A stretch of DNA of 40,899 nucleotides from an uncultured Eubacteriales bacterium (GTDB taxonomy: Bacteria > Bacillota > Clostridia > Oscillospirales > CAG-272), in contig CATWNM010000018.1 of the NCBI GenBank assembly GCA_958352145.1, forward strand, positions 1 to 40,899. Reading direction: 5' to 3'. Under the pieces are notes generated by a model. That model saw only the letters and a list, made by a program, of their open reading frames with translations, was not told the origin of the DNA and ran no database searches. The translations under genes were made by a program, and so were the position numbers. Of this stretch, positions 31,456-39,931 are shown piece by piece (position 1 is the first letter of the stretch; the number at the start of each line of letters is the position of its first letter).

Positions 31456-32490
31456 TTATTTTGCGCGGTACTGCATCAGATACGGAAAATGTTCCGGATG
31501 CTCCACAAAGCGGCCAAGCCCTACCGTCACCGTCTGGAGCGGTTTATCGGCCACAGTCACGCGCACGCCGGTAATCTGGGAAAGCAGAACGGGCAATCCG
31601 CGCAGACTGGCGCAGCCGCCGGTGAGAATCAGCCCCCGATCGTAAATATCGGCGCAGATTTCCGGCGGCGTTTTTTCGAGAACCGAACGCACGCAGTCAA
31701 CAATCTGCTCAATTTGATCGCTCATGGCTTCGCGAACCTCGCCAGAGGTCACGTTCAGCGTAACGGGCAGACCGCTCGTAAGATTTTTACCCCGGATCTC
31801 CAGCATGCCCGCGTCGGTCTGCGGATGCACCGAACCGATGCGCTGCTTGAGCAACTCGGCCGTTTTCGGGCTGATCGACACATTGTAGCGGCGTTTGATA
31901 TACAGCATGATCGCATCGTCCAGCCGGTTGCCCGCAACGCGGATCGACCCGGAGGTGACGGTCGCGCCGAGGCTGATCGAAGCAACTTCGGTCGTCCCGC
32001 CGCCGACGTCGATGATAAAGCTGCCGCGCGGCGCGCCGATTTTCACGCCCGCACCAATGGCGGCGGCGACCGGTTTCTCGATCAGCGTCACGCTGCGCGC
32101 GCCCGACTCCATCGCCGCATCCTCAAACGCACGCCGGTCAACGCCGGTGATCTCGTGCGGGACGCACATGGCGACCTTCGGGCGGTTGAGCAGGATCGGC
32201 CCTGTAACCTTTCGGATAAACCGGCGCAGCATAGCGACCGCCACATCATAATCGGCGATCACGCCGTCCTTGATCGGGCGGAAAGCCTGAAGTTCACCCG
32301 CGGTCTTGCCCACCATCAGGCTGGCCGCGTCGCCCACCTCGACGGCCGCCATCGTGCGGCTGTTGACCGCCGCTACCGAGGGCTCCTGCAGAGCGATGCC
32401 GCGGCCGGCAAGATAGATCAGGGTATTGGACGTCCCGAGATCCACGCCGATATGATGGGAAACTCTGAATTTCGATACGCCAAGTTTCAT
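31456..32490 (-). CDS. mreB: Actin-like cell-shape protein MreB
   Basis: 344 residues from ATG 32490, which overlaps the maf stop as ATGA behind GGGGAG. The actin-fold nucleotide motifs are present: phosphate 1 GVDLGTSNTLIYLAG, connect and phosphate 2 FIIDVGGGTTEVASISLG, and adenosine ILTGGCASLRGLPVLL. The membrane-binding N-terminus and dimer helices fit MreB/Mbl. It forms the curved filaments that orient lateral wall growth. It is followed by mreC and mreD. Confidence 0.95.
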   Translation of the reverse strand: MKLGVSKFRVSHHIGVDLGTSNTLIYLAGRGIALQEPSVAAVNSRTMAAVEVGDAASLMVGKTAGELQAFRPIKDGVIADYDVAVAMLRRFIRKVTGPILLNRPKVAMCVPHEITGVDRRAFEDAAMESGARSVTLIEKPVAAAIGAGVKIGAPRGSFIIDVGGGTTEVASISLGATVTSGSIRVAGNRLDDAIMLYIKRRYNVSISPKTAELLKQRIGSVHPQTDAGMLEIRGKNLTSGLPVTLNVTSGEVREAMSDQIEQIVDCVRSVLEKTPPEICADIYDRGLILTGGCASLRGLPVLLSQITGVRVTVADKPLQTVTVGLGRFVEHPEHFPYLMQYRAK

Positions 32491-33101
32491 ACACACTCCC
32501 CTATCCAATCAAAATATGAGACGCCCGCCGCATGCAGCAGCCGGCAGACACCGCGGGGCGGCAGTCCCATAACGGTGAAAAAGTCACCCTCGATCCGCTC
32601 GATGAGAACCGCGCCGATCCCCTGCACGCCGTAAGCGCCGGCCTTGTCGAGCGGTTCTCCCGTGCGGACATACGCCGCCGCTTCCTCCATCGAAAAATCG
32701 CGCATCCGGACAACCGCCGCATCCGACAGCGAAAACGAGCGCTTACCGCGAAGCAGGCAGACGCCGGTGCGCACCGTATGACCGCGGCCGCGAAGCGAAA
32801 GCAGCATATCGAGCGCTTCGGCTTCGTCCTTTGGTTTGCCGAGCGGGCGTCCGTCCAAAAAAACCAACGTATCGGCCGCAAGCAAAAGGTCGTCTCCGCC
32901 AAAACGGCCGGCGGCGGCAAGACCGTCGCGCGCCGCCAGCGCCTTGCGCGCGGCAAGGATTTCGCAGGCTTCCTCCGCGGGGATGCCGCCGCCAAGGCGC
33001 TCGTCCGCCTCCGCGGCGAAAACCGTATAGGGTAGCCGCATGCGCTCGAGAATTTCGCGGCGGCGCGGGGAATTTGAGGCAAGATACAGCGTCGGGGTCA
33101 T
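32487..33101 (-). CDS. maf: Maf-family nucleotide pyrophosphatase
   Basis: 204 residues with LYLASNSPRRREILERM, the diagnostic Maf start, and the second Maf motif LAADTLVFLDGRPLGKPKDE. DKAGAYGVQGIGAVLIERIEG is the conserved C-terminal block. Maf proteins hydrolyse non-canonical or canonical dTTP/UTP-type nucleotides and affect septation. Both ends overlap the neighbours by ATGA (U32 upstream, mreB downstream). Confidence 0.95.
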   Translation of the reverse strand: MTPTLYLASNSPRRREILERMRLPYTVFAAEADERLGGGIPAEEACEILAARKALAARDGLAAAGRFGGDDLLLAADTLVFLDGRPLGKPKDEAEALDMLLSLRGRGHTVRTGVCLLRGKRSFSLSDAAVVRMRDFSMEEAAAYVRTGEPLDKAGAYGVQGIGAVLIERIEGDFFTVMGLPPRGVCRLLHAAGVSYFDWIGECV

Positions 33102-35107
33102 TTTTCTCTGATTCTCCTTATATCGCCCTTTGGGGGCAGCTTTTCCTTGTAAGCGTGCAGAATCGCAAGCATTTCTTCTGCACGCTCCGTAGAAAAAATG
33201 AAATGCCAGCCGGCCTTAGGCGGCTTATCCGCCATATAGACCGGCACGCTGTTGAACAAAATGTTGCGGTGCGGCGGCTCTCGAAGGATCGGAAAATGCG
33301 CGCCGCGCCGGTCGAAAAGCTCGGCTTCATCCGCAGCGCAGGCGGCGCAGTCCGCGACCTCGCGGATCGCACACTTCTCCAGCAGCATCAGCGGCACACG
33401 GCCGTATACGATCATCCGGCTCCGTCCGCCGATGTCCCGCGCCTGCGCGAGACTGAGTTCCGGAGACAAAACCAGCGAAGAAAAGCCGTTGGCAAACGCA
33501 AACGCGGCGGACTCGCCGTTTGTGATATTCAATCTGAAATCGCCGCAGAGCCGCTCAAAGCCGGCCTCGCGCGCGAGCGCGATCTGTCCGTAGCCGCTGA
33601 GCAGCGCCGTGTCGGCGCCCGCCGCACGCGCACGGCACAGCGCATCCAGCACCCCGGCGCGCTCGCCGTCGAATACCGCGCCGGGCAGCAGCACGCCGCG
33701 CGTGCGCGGCGTGCTGCCGTCTTTAGACAAAAATTCGGCAAGCGGCAGAAAAATCGTTTCAAAATAATCGTAAAACTCGGACGCGCCAGGCAGATTTTTC
33801 GCACGCATCACAAGCGCGGTCGGGCGCAAAATCTCCGGTGCGCTGCGCCGTACTTCGGGACAATCCCAAAGAAAGCGGTGCGCGCGCCCGCCAAGCGCCG
33901 CATACTGCGAAACCGCTTCGCGCCGCACGGCGTTGATTTCGCTGATTTTAAGAATCAATCCCGGTTCAAACCGAATTCCGGCGCACTCGGCCGTATACGG
34001 CGTGCCGCCGAGCTTTAAAAGATTTTTTTCGAGCGCGGCGTGATCGAGCGGCGCGCTAAACGCCCGCTCCGGTATTCTTCCGCACGCTTTGGCGCTTCCC
34101 TTTTCCCCCGTGACCGTGACACAAAACGGCCGCCCGGCTTCAAAGACGGCGGAAAGCTTTACGGGCAGCTTGCGGCTAAGTCCCGAAAACGGCGGCAGTG
34201 TCCGGCTTTTCTGCTTGTCCGCTTCCGCGCGCACACCAAGCATGGCGTGGCTAATTTTGCCGTCAAAATAACCCGAAGTAAACCCGCCGCGGCTGAAAAT
34301 TTCAGATAGTGCCTGAATTTCCTCCGTGCGTGCGGCACGGCGCTCGTCCAGCAGGCGGCGATAGATTTTGGTCACACCGAAAACATATTCGGGCGACTTC
34401 ATGCGCCCCTCGATTTTCAGCGAGGCCGCGCCCGTCTCGAGCAGTTGTGGAATGCGCCCGGCAAGCGAAAGGTCGCGCAGGCTGAGCGGGTACTTTCCGC
34501 TGCCGTCCGGCAGGCGGCATGGCTGGGCGCACATGCCGCGGTTGCCGCTCCGCCCGCCGAGCATGCTGCTGTACAGGCACTGCCCGCTGTGGCATACACA
34601 GAGCGCCCCATGTGCAAAAACCTCAATTTCAATCGGCGACGCCGCGCACAGCCGCAAAAGATCCGCGTGCGAAAGCTCGCGCGCCGCGACCATGCGTTCA
34701 AACCCCTGCGCCGCAAGCAGCGCGGCGGCGTCCGCATTGTGGCCCGAGGCCTGCGTGGACGCGTGCAGGCGCATCGTGGGAATATGCCGCCGGATGCAGG
34801 CCGCAGCGCCCATATCGGCAACGATCAGCGCGTCGATCCCAGCCTCTTCCAAAAATGCAGCATAGCGCAGTACCTCGGCAAGCTCGCGGTCAAAAATCAG
34901 GGTGTTGAGCGTCACATAACTCTTGACCGCATACGCCCGGCAGAGCTTTGCCGCGGCGGTCAATTCCTCGCGGCTGAAATTCTGCGCAAACGCGCGCGCG
35001 CCGAACTGCTCGCCGCCAAAATACACCGCGTCCGCGCCCGCCTCGATCGCCGCTTCCAGCGCCGCAAAGCTGCCCGCGGGCGCGAGCAGTTCCGGCAGGC
35101 GACTCAT
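33098..35107 (-). CDS. Peptidase U32-family protein (RNA hydroxylation type)
   Basis: 669 residues. The N-terminal barrel begins LPELLAPAGSFAALEAAIEAGADAVYFGG, and the U32 signature lies at residues 162-177 (EVFAHGALCVCHSGQC), followed by the conserved cysteines in RGMCAQPCRLP. A C-terminal extension (about 400-669) resembles the long RlhA-like form. Members long called peptidases (TrhP, RlhA, UbiU/V) bind iron-sulfur clusters and support hydroxylation of tRNA, 23S rRNA or ubiquinone; the first two fit a Gram-positive. The start overlaps zapA and the end overlaps maf, both as ATGA. Confidence 0.88.
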   Translation of the reverse strand: MSRLPELLAPAGSFAALEAAIEAGADAVYFGGEQFGARAFAQNFSREELTAAAKLCRAYAVKSYVTLNTLIFDRELAEVLRYAAFLEEAGIDALIVADMGAAACIRRHIPTMRLHASTQASGHNADAAALLAAQGFERMVAARELSHADLLRLCAASPIEIEVFAHGALCVCHSGQCLYSSMLGGRSGNRGMCAQPCRLPDGSGKYPLSLRDLSLAGRIPQLLETGAASLKIEGRMKSPEYVFGVTKIYRRLLDERRAARTEEIQALSEIFSRGGFTSGYFDGKISHAMLGVRAEADKQKSRTLPPFSGLSRKLPVKLSAVFEAGRPFCVTVTGEKGSAKACGRIPERAFSAPLDHAALEKNLLKLGGTPYTAECAGIRFEPGLILKISEINAVRREAVSQYAALGGRAHRFLWDCPEVRRSAPEILRPTALVMRAKNLPGASEFYDYFETIFLPLAEFLSKDGSTPRTRGVLLPGAVFDGERAGVLDALCRARAAGADTALLSGYGQIALAREAGFERLCGDFRLNITNGESAAFAFANGFSSLVLSPELSLAQARDIGGRSRMIVYGRVPLMLLEKCAIREVADCAACAADEAELFDRRGAHFPILREPPHRNILFNSVPVYMADKPPKAGWHFIFSTERAEEMLAILHAYKEKLPPKGDIRRIREK

Positions 35108-35430
35108 CTGCGTTTTTGCCGTGCCTCAAGCTCGTCCACTTTTTTGGACAGCCGTTCATTTTCCTCGGTCAGCCGCGCGAGATTGCCGGCATAGACCTCC
35201 ATCTGCGCTTCGGCGCGTTCCAGCTTTTTTTTCGCGCTCTGCGCCTCGCCCAGATAGTCCAGGGCGCAGAAGAGCGCCGCCTCGGTTTTGGAGATCTGCC
35301 TGGATTTCCAAAGCAGGCTCTGGAGCCGCTCGTTGAGCGCCGAGGCAAGCGCCCGCACCGTCTCCTCGCCCTCGTCGCTCACGATGCTGACCGGCATATC
35401 CAGCAGCGTGATTGTGAATTTTTCTTTCAT
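35104..35430 (-). CDS. zapA: Cell division protein ZapA-like
   Basis: 108 residues with the ZapA N-terminal domain (FTITLLDMPVSIVSDEGEET) and a C-terminal coiled coil (AQMEVYAGNLARLTEENERL). ZapA dimers bundle FtsZ filaments at the division site. First gene of an operon that couples division (zapA), RNA modification (U32), nucleotide hygiene (maf), cell shape (mreBCD, mrdA) and repair (nth). The ribosome site AAGGTGA lies upstream of ATG 35430. Confidence 0.85.
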   Translation of the reverse strand: MKEKFTITLLDMPVSIVSDEGEETVRALASALNERLQSLLWKSRQISKTEAALFCALDYLGEAQSAKKKLERAEAQMEVYAGNLARLTEENERLSKKVDELEARQKRR

Positions 35431-35457
35431 ATATCGTCACCTTTTCTTTTCTGCTAC

Positions 35458-35486
35458 TTGCAAAACGCGCCCGCTTGCTTTATAAT
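35458..35486 (+). promoter_or_regulatory. Promoter of proB-proA-thiI
   Basis: TTGCAA (35458-35463), 17-nt spacer, TATAAT (35481-35486). It points right, towards the oppositely directed zapA promoter at 35523-35551. Confidence 0.8.
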
Positions 35487-35522
35487 GGAACAAATACGAA
35501 TGCCGCTTGCTTCAACGCCCCT

Positions 35523-35551
35523 ATTATACTATATTTGCGCGGGGATTTGAA
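35523..35551 (-). promoter_or_regulatory. Probable promoter of the zapA-mre operon
   Basis: Minus strand TTCAAA (35551-35546), 17-nt spacer, TATAAT (35528-35523). It faces the proB promoter, so the predicted transcripts overlap by about 20 nt at their 5' ends. Confidence 0.6.
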
Positions 35552-35593
35552 GCCTTTATGCAAAAATTTTTTATTTGCGGAGAAAATCAGGGA

Positions 35594-36382
35594 ATGAACA
35601 AGAAACAGACCATCAAACGCATCGTCGTCAAGATCGGCTCGTCCACGCTGACCCACGATACCGAACGCCTGAACCTGCGCCGCGTGGAAACGCTAGCGCG
35701 GGTGCTGTCGGACATCAAAAACGGAGGCTGCGAGGTGATTTTGGTTTCGAGCGGCGCGGTCAGCGCCGGCGTGGCGAAAATCGGCTATCACCGGCCGACC
35801 TGCACACGCGAAAAGCAGGCGCTCGCCGCCATCGGACAAAACGAACTGATGAAAATATACGGCAAATTTTTCTCGCTATACGGACACACGGTCGCGCAGA
35901 TTTTGCTGACGCGGGACGTCATCGACAGCCCTGCGCGCCGCGAGGCCGCCGAAGCTACGTTTGAGGAGCTTTTGCGCATGGGCTGCGTACCGGTCATCAA
36001 CGAGAACGACTCAGTCTCCTGCTACGAACTCGATTTCGGCGGAAACGACCGCCTTTCGGCCTATGTCGGCGTGGTCTGCCATGCGGACATTGTAATCAAT
36101 CTGACGGATATCGACGGCTATTTTGACAGTGATCCCCGCAAAAATCCATACGCCAAGCTGATCCCCTATGTGGAAACGGTCTCGGACGAAATGGTGGAGG
36201 CTGCCGGCGGCGCGGGCACTGCGCGCGGCACGGGCGGCATGCAGGCAAAGCTGCTGGCCGCGCAGATCTGCAATCAGGCGGGTATTCCCATGATGATTGT
36301 CAACGGCACCGATCCCGAAATCCTGTACGGCGTCATGGACGGGACGGCGCGCGGTACATATTTTGATGTGAAAGAGGGTTAG
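35594..36382 (+). CDS. proB: Glutamate 5-kinase, short form without PUA domain
   Basis: 262 residues from ATG 35594, where the amino-acid kinase fold begins (IKRIVVKIGSSTLTHDTERL). The motifs GCEVILVSSGAVSAGVAKIG, CVPVINENDSVS and GTGGMQAKLLAAQICNQAGI are those of ProB. It lacks the C-terminal PUA domain of the E. coli enzyme (367 residues), a known short form in some bacteria. It catalyses the first step of proline synthesis and is normally inhibited by proline. An in-frame ATG at 35558 is possible but adds a non-conserved extension. It lies 3 nt before proA. Confidence 0.93.
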   Translation: MNKKQTIKRIVVKIGSSTLTHDTERLNLRRVETLARVLSDIKNGGCEVILVSSGAVSAGVAKIGYHRPTCTREKQALAAIGQNELMKIYGKFFSLYGHTVAQILLTRDVIDSPARREAAEATFEELLRMGCVPVINENDSVSCYELDFGGNDRLSAYVGVVCHADIVINLTDIDGYFDSDPRKNPYAKLIPYVETVSDEMVEAAGGAGTARGTGGMQAKLLAAQICNQAGIPMMIVNGTDPEILYGVMDGTARGTYFDVKEG

Positions 36383-36385
36383 TTT

Positions 36386-37639
36386 ATGGAAATCCGCGAC
36401 TACATTCTTGCGCTCGAGCAGCGCGCCAAAGCAGCCGCGCCCGAGATGAACTGCGCCTCCCATGAACGGCGGCGCGCCGTGCTTGCCCGCGCGGCGTCGC
36501 TGCTGCGGGCAAAAAAAGAGACCGTGCTCGAAGCCAACCGGGCGGATCTCGCAGCGGCCGAGGAAAACGGCGTGCCGCCGCAGATGCTCGACCGTCTTCT
36601 GCTGAACGACGCGCGCCTCGAGGACATGGCGGCGGCGCTTGAAGCGCTGATCGCACTGCCCGACCCGCTTGCAGGCGAAAAGGTCTGGTCGCGGGACAGC
36701 GGTATCGAGATTCACGAACGGCGAGTTCCGCTCGGCGTGGTCGCAGTCGTTTACGAGGCGCGGCCGAACGTCACGCTCGACGCGGCGGCGCTCTGCATCA
36801 AAACGGGCAACACGGCGCTGCTGCGCGGCGGCAAGGAAGCGCTGCACAGCGGCATGGCGCTGCGCGACCTGCTCTGTGAGGCGCTTGAATACTGCGGCCT
36901 GCCGCGCGACGGGGTCTGCTTGGTCGAACGTACCGAACGCGGCGGCGTAGACGCGCTGCTGAGCATCCGGGGCTATGTGGACGTGCTGATTCCGCGCGGC
37001 GGCCGCGGCCTGATCCAAAACGTTGTGGAAAATGCGCGGGTGCCGGTTATCGAAACAGGCGCGGGCAACTGTCACATCTATGTGGAAAAAACCGCTGATT
37101 TCGATACGGCGCGCAAAATCATCCAAAACGCAAAAATTCAGCGTCCGTCGGTCTGCAACGCTGTTGAAAGCCTGCTCTGCGACAGTGTGATCGCCAAGAA
37201 ATTTCTGCCTCTGTTTGAGGCGGATATGCGCGCACACGGCGTGGAGATCCGCGCGGACGCAAACTGCATCGGCTGCTTCCAAAACGCCTCTTTGGCCACG
37301 GAAGAAGATCATTTTGCGGAATACAATGACCTGATTATCTCGGTCAAAGCAGTGGAAAACGTAGACGAGGCGATCCGCCACATCAACAAATATGGCACGA
37401 AGCACAGCGAGGCGATCATCACGCGCCGCACGGACGCGGCAGGGCGCTTTCTCAAACGCGTAGACGCGGCCGTCGTCTACGTCAACACCTCCACCCGCTT
37501 CACCGACGGCGGCGAATTTGGCTACGGCGCGGAGATCGGCATTTCCACGCAGAAGCTGCACGCGCGCGGGCCTATGGGCCTTCCCGCTTTGACGACCGTG
37601 AAATATGCCGTATTTTCGGACGGCGCCATACGAGGCTGA
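36386..37639 (+). CDS. proA: Gamma-glutamyl phosphate reductase
   Basis: 417 residues, standard length, in the aldehyde dehydrogenase superfamily. The catalytic Cys257 lies in QRPSVCNAVESLL; the NADP-binding segment includes GVVAVVYEARPNVTLDAAAL, and ARGPMGLPALTTVKY forms the end. It reduces gamma-glutamyl phosphate to the semialdehyde that cyclises towards proline. It directly follows proB with 3 nt and precedes thiI by 1 nt. Confidence 0.97.
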   Translation: MEIRDYILALEQRAKAAAPEMNCASHERRRAVLARAASLLRAKKETVLEANRADLAAAEENGVPPQMLDRLLLNDARLEDMAAALEALIALPDPLAGEKVWSRDSGIEIHERRVPLGVVAVVYEARPNVTLDAAALCIKTGNTALLRGGKEALHSGMALRDLLCEALEYCGLPRDGVCLVERTERGGVDALLSIRGYVDVLIPRGGRGLIQNVVENARVPVIETGAGNCHIYVEKTADFDTARKIIQNAKIQRPSVCNAVESLLCDSVIAKKFLPLFEADMRAHGVEIRADANCIGCFQNASLATEEDHFAEYNDLIISVKAVENVDEAIRHINKYGTKHSEAIITRRTDAAGRFLKRVDAAVVYVNTSTRFTDGGEFGYGAEIGISTQKLHARGPMGLPALTTVKYAVFSDGAIRG

Positions 37640-37640
37640 T

Positions 37641-38840
37641 ATGAAAGAAATTATCCTTTGCAAATACGGAGAACTGGTGCTCAAGGGCGCAAACAAACCG
37701 CATTTTGAGGCGATGCTGCTTCGCCGGATCCGCGCGCGGGCCGAGAGATACGGCGACTTTGCGGTACGCAGTATGCAGAGCACGGTCTATATCGAGCCCC
37801 AAAGCGAGGACTGCGACTTTCAAGGCATGCTGGACAGCATGACGAAGATGTTCGGCTTTGCGGGCGTAACCGCCGCCGCCGTCTGCGGCAAAACGATGGA
37901 AGAACTGCGCGCCTGTGTGCACGAATATCTCCCCCGCCGCATGACCGGCGTACGCACGTTCAAGGTCGAGGCCAAGCGTGCAGACAAAAGCTTTCCGCTT
38001 GGATCGCCCGAAATCTGCGCCGCAGCCGGCGGCTATGTGCTGGAATGCATGCCGAACCTGCGGGTGGATGTGAAAAACCCGGACAGGACAGTGCGGGTCG
38101 AGATCCGCGAGGCGGGCGCATACCTGCATTTTGATCAGCTCCGCGGCGCGGGCGGCATGCCGCCCGGCTCGAGCGGACGCGGCCTGCTCCTGCTTTCAGG
38201 CGGGATCGACAGTCCGGTCGCCGGATACAGAATGGCGCGCCGGGGCATGGAGATCGATGCGCTGCACTTTGAGAGCTTTCCGTACACGAGCGAGCGCGCC
38301 CGGGACAAGGTTTTTTCGCTCGCCCAGCTGCTCACCGCCTACACCGACCGGATGTATGTGCACGTGCTGTCGCTGACACGCATTCAGGAGGAGATCAAAA
38401 AGAACTGCGCGGAGGAATATTTTACGCTGCTGCTCCGGCGGTTTATGATGGTGCTGGCCGCCCGGATGGCGAAAGCGCACGTCTGCGGCGCTCTGGTGAC
38501 CGGAGAGAGCCTCGGCCAAGTCGCAAGCCAAACGCTGGAAGCGATCCGCGTGACCGACGCGATGGCCGATCTGCCGGTTTTCCGCCCCTGCATCGGCATG
38601 GACAAAGAGGAAATCGTGCAGACGGCGCGCAAAATCGGCACCTACGACACTTCAGTGCTGCCGTATGAAGACTGCTGCACGGTATTTACCCCCCGGCATC
38701 CGAAAACCCGCCCCGAGGCCGAAAAGGTCGCGGCCGAAGCGGCAAAGCTCGATTTCGACGCGCTCTGCGACGAAGCTTTTGCAACCGCGTACACCGTTCG
38801 AATCGACCCTAACACGATAGAAAAGCTGGAAAAACAATAA
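37641..38840 (+). CDS. thiI: tRNA 4-thiouridine synthase ThiI, without rhodanese domain
   Basis: 399 residues from ATG 37641, 1 nt after the proA stop, with a GAGG site. The ferredoxin-like and THUMP domains fill about 1-165 and the PP-loop SGGIDS lies at 186-191. The sequence GALVTGESLGQVASQTLEAI is the conserved PP-loop ATPase block. It ends at about residue 399, so the rhodanese extension of E. coli ThiI (482 residues) is missing, as in Bacillus. Family members adenylate U8 of tRNA for thiolation by a persulfide donor. Position in a proline operon has no obvious functional link. Confidence 0.95.
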   Translation: MKEIILCKYGELVLKGANKPHFEAMLLRRIRARAERYGDFAVRSMQSTVYIEPQSEDCDFQGMLDSMTKMFGFAGVTAAAVCGKTMEELRACVHEYLPRRMTGVRTFKVEAKRADKSFPLGSPEICAAAGGYVLECMPNLRVDVKNPDRTVRVEIREAGAYLHFDQLRGAGGMPPGSSGRGLLLLSGGIDSPVAGYRMARRGMEIDALHFESFPYTSERARDKVFSLAQLLTAYTDRMYVHVLSLTRIQEEIKKNCAEEYFTLLLRRFMMVLAARMAKAHVCGALVTGESLGQVASQTLEAIRVTDAMADLPVFRPCIGMDKEEIVQTARKIGTYDTSVLPYEDCCTVFTPRHPKTRPEAEKVAAEAAKLDFDALCDEAFATAYTVRIDPNTIEKLEKQ

Positions 38841-38953
38841 TTACTTTTTCTTGGAAAAGCAACAGTTTTTTGAAAGAAAAAGTGTATCCATAGCGGCGCA
38901 GATCCGTTTTTTATGCACAATTTATTGTATTCTTTTATGCTTTTTAAACAGCC

Positions 38954-38994
38954 AAAAACCCCAGTTCCGGAAAATTCCGAAGCTGGGGGTTTTG
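38954..38994 (+). terminator. Terminator behind thiI
   Basis: AAAACCCCAG / CTGGGGGTTTT stem with an inner imperfect TTCCGGAA/TTCCGAAG part, then a TTTTGATAG tail. The stem and A run also work for the minus strand. Confidence 0.8.
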
Positions 38995-38997
38995 ATA

Positions 38998-39063
38998 GTT
39001 TCTTTGAATCTTTTGGTTTTGCAATGCTGCCGGTATGCGTTGGATCACATGGAAAACGAATAA
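38998..39063 (+). pseudogene. C-terminal remnant of the family B RHH gene
   Basis: Reads VSLNLLVLQCCRYALDHMEN plus one Glu and stop. It matches the last 20 residues of the protein at 460-627 (VSFNTLVLQCCRYTLDHMEN) with three changes. The 5' two-thirds of the gene are gone: the frame is preceded by the thiI terminator. Both the intact gene and the remnant lie beside the two-arm palindromic repeat. Confidence 0.85.
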
Positions 39064-39143
39064 GATTGATTTTCGATAAGATCTGTTTCAACGCAAAACT
39101 TGCGAAACGTCCGGCGATGCGCCGGGCGTAAAATCATTCCTCC

Positions 39144-39225
39144 GTAGGGAACGCTGTCCCCAGCGTTCCGTGTATAAATTTTGCAAAGCGGTGTGTTGCG
39201 GAACGCTGGGGACAGCGTTCCCTAC
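39144..39225. repeat. Two-arm palindromic repeat, short form (copy 3)
   Basis: 82 bp. Left arm GGAACGCTG-TCCC-CAGCGTTCC and right arm GGAACGCTG-GGGA-CAGCGTTCC are each a perfect hairpin with 9-bp stem and 4-nt loop, separated by GTGTATAAATTTTGCAAAGC and a short GC-rich run. The two arms are also reverse complements of each other, loops included. A 94-bp linker follows to the next copy. Confidence 0.9.
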
Positions 39226-39319
39226 AGGGGCGAGTGTATTTTTACATTTCGATAAAAAACCGCTTCGGCGCGGGCTTGCGGAATGTTTTGCGATGCGCCG
39301 GAGCAAGATTGTTTCCTCC
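39226..39319. repeat. Conserved linker of the two-arm repeat
   Basis: Contains GAGTGTATTTTTACATTTC, GATAAAAAACCGCTTCGGCG, GGCTTGCGGAATGTTTTGCG and CGCCGGAGCAAG. The same linker recurs at 40654-40748, at 40830-40899 (cut by the window end), and inverted at about 225-330. Confidence 0.8.
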
Positions 39320-39401
39320 GTAGGGAACGTCGTCCCCGACGTTCCGTGTATAAATTTTGCAAAGCGGTGTGTTGCGGAACGTCGAAGACGACGTTCCCTA
39401 C
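39320..39401. repeat. Two-arm palindromic repeat, short form (copy 4)
   Basis: 82 bp. The arms are GGAACGTCG-TCCC-CGACGTTCC and GGAACGTCG-AAGA-CGACGTTCC, each a perfect self-hairpin. The start is 176 bp after copy 3. Confidence 0.9.
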
Positions 39402-39434
39402 GGGTTTTAAATCATAGCATTTAGACTTACAATG

Positions 39435-39620
39435 TCAATTTTCATTCGATGGATTCAGCAATTTTTCTTGTGTATTTAGCAATTCCCTAGCCATTAACAA
39501 AAGATATTGCTGTGTTGCCGGGACTAAATTGCTAAATATTGTCGTAAATTCTTTTTCATATGGAAAGGAGAAAAACATATCACCTTGTCCGGTGCGCAAC
39601 CAGTTTTCATTGATTTTTAT
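39435..39620 (-). pseudogene. C-terminal fragment of an XRE-type repressor
   Basis: An open frame to TGA at 39435 reads KINENWLRTGQGDMFFSFPY and later ATQQYLLLMARELLNTQEKL. The segment NENWLRTGQGDMF corresponds to the hallmark (V/I)NxxWLxTGxGxMF end of the phage-type XRE DNA-binding domain in Clostridia. The HTH itself is missing: upstream the frame runs into the RHH fragment gene on the opposite strand. An ATG at 39578 could start a 47-residue product, so a leftover short protein is possible. Confidence 0.6.
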
Positions 39621-39656
39621 GAATGATCCTACATAACTGTTGTAATGGAGGACAGC

Positions 39657-39749
39657 ATGAAACTAGAACAGACCACAATCCACCTTCCCACTGAACTGAA
39701 AAACCAACTCCAGCGGGTGACGGATCGGCGGGAGCCTGTTGCTTATTGA
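39657..39749 (+). pseudogene. Truncated RHH gene (N-terminal 30 residues)
   Basis: A good GGAGG site precedes ATG 39657. The start reads MKLEQTTIHLPTELKNQLQR, a clean CopG-type beta strand and first helix, but the frame ends after 30 residues (stop at 39747-39749) before helix 2. The tail overlaps the end of the convergent RHH gene at 39743. The gene looks cut by a recombination event that brought in the neighbouring DNA. Confidence 0.65.
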
Positions 39750-39931
39750 TAAAAGTCATCGGGCTGAACAGAGATAGGTCCATTCTCCTTTTCGTAGTCT
39801 GCCACAACTTTTTGCAAGACGTTTTCAAGCCAGTTGTTAAATGACCTGTGTTCAGAATCCGCAATAAATTTAGCTTTTAAATACAGGTCATCGGCCAAAC
39901 GGCACGATCTCATTGCTTTATGAACTGCCAT
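39743..39931 (-). CDS. 62-residue RHH protein, family D
   Basis: ATG 39931 has a GGAGG site 7 nt upstream. The product begins MAVHKAMRSCRLADDLYLKA, followed by FIADSEHRSFNNWLENVLQKVV and a charged tail, an Arc-like RHH protein in size and pattern. The upstream region (39932-40057) holds tandem TATGATAT-type repeats and palindromes, typical of RHH operators, so autoregulation is likely. No toxin gene is adjacent; the divergent transcript reads only a short frame (MAQMLLKPPDW). Confidence 0.75.
   Translation of the reverse strand: MAVHKAMRSCRLADDLYLKAKFIADSEHRSFNNWLENVLQKVVADYEKENGPISVQPDDFYQ

Noticed and set aside
31489..34018. Long plus-strand frames opposite mreB, maf and the U32 gene
   Set aside because: Antisense, His/Arg-rich, no conserved motif.
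36011..37783. 590-codon minus-strand frame opposite proA and proB
   Set aside because: Antisense to two conserved enzymes and without ribosome site or family features.
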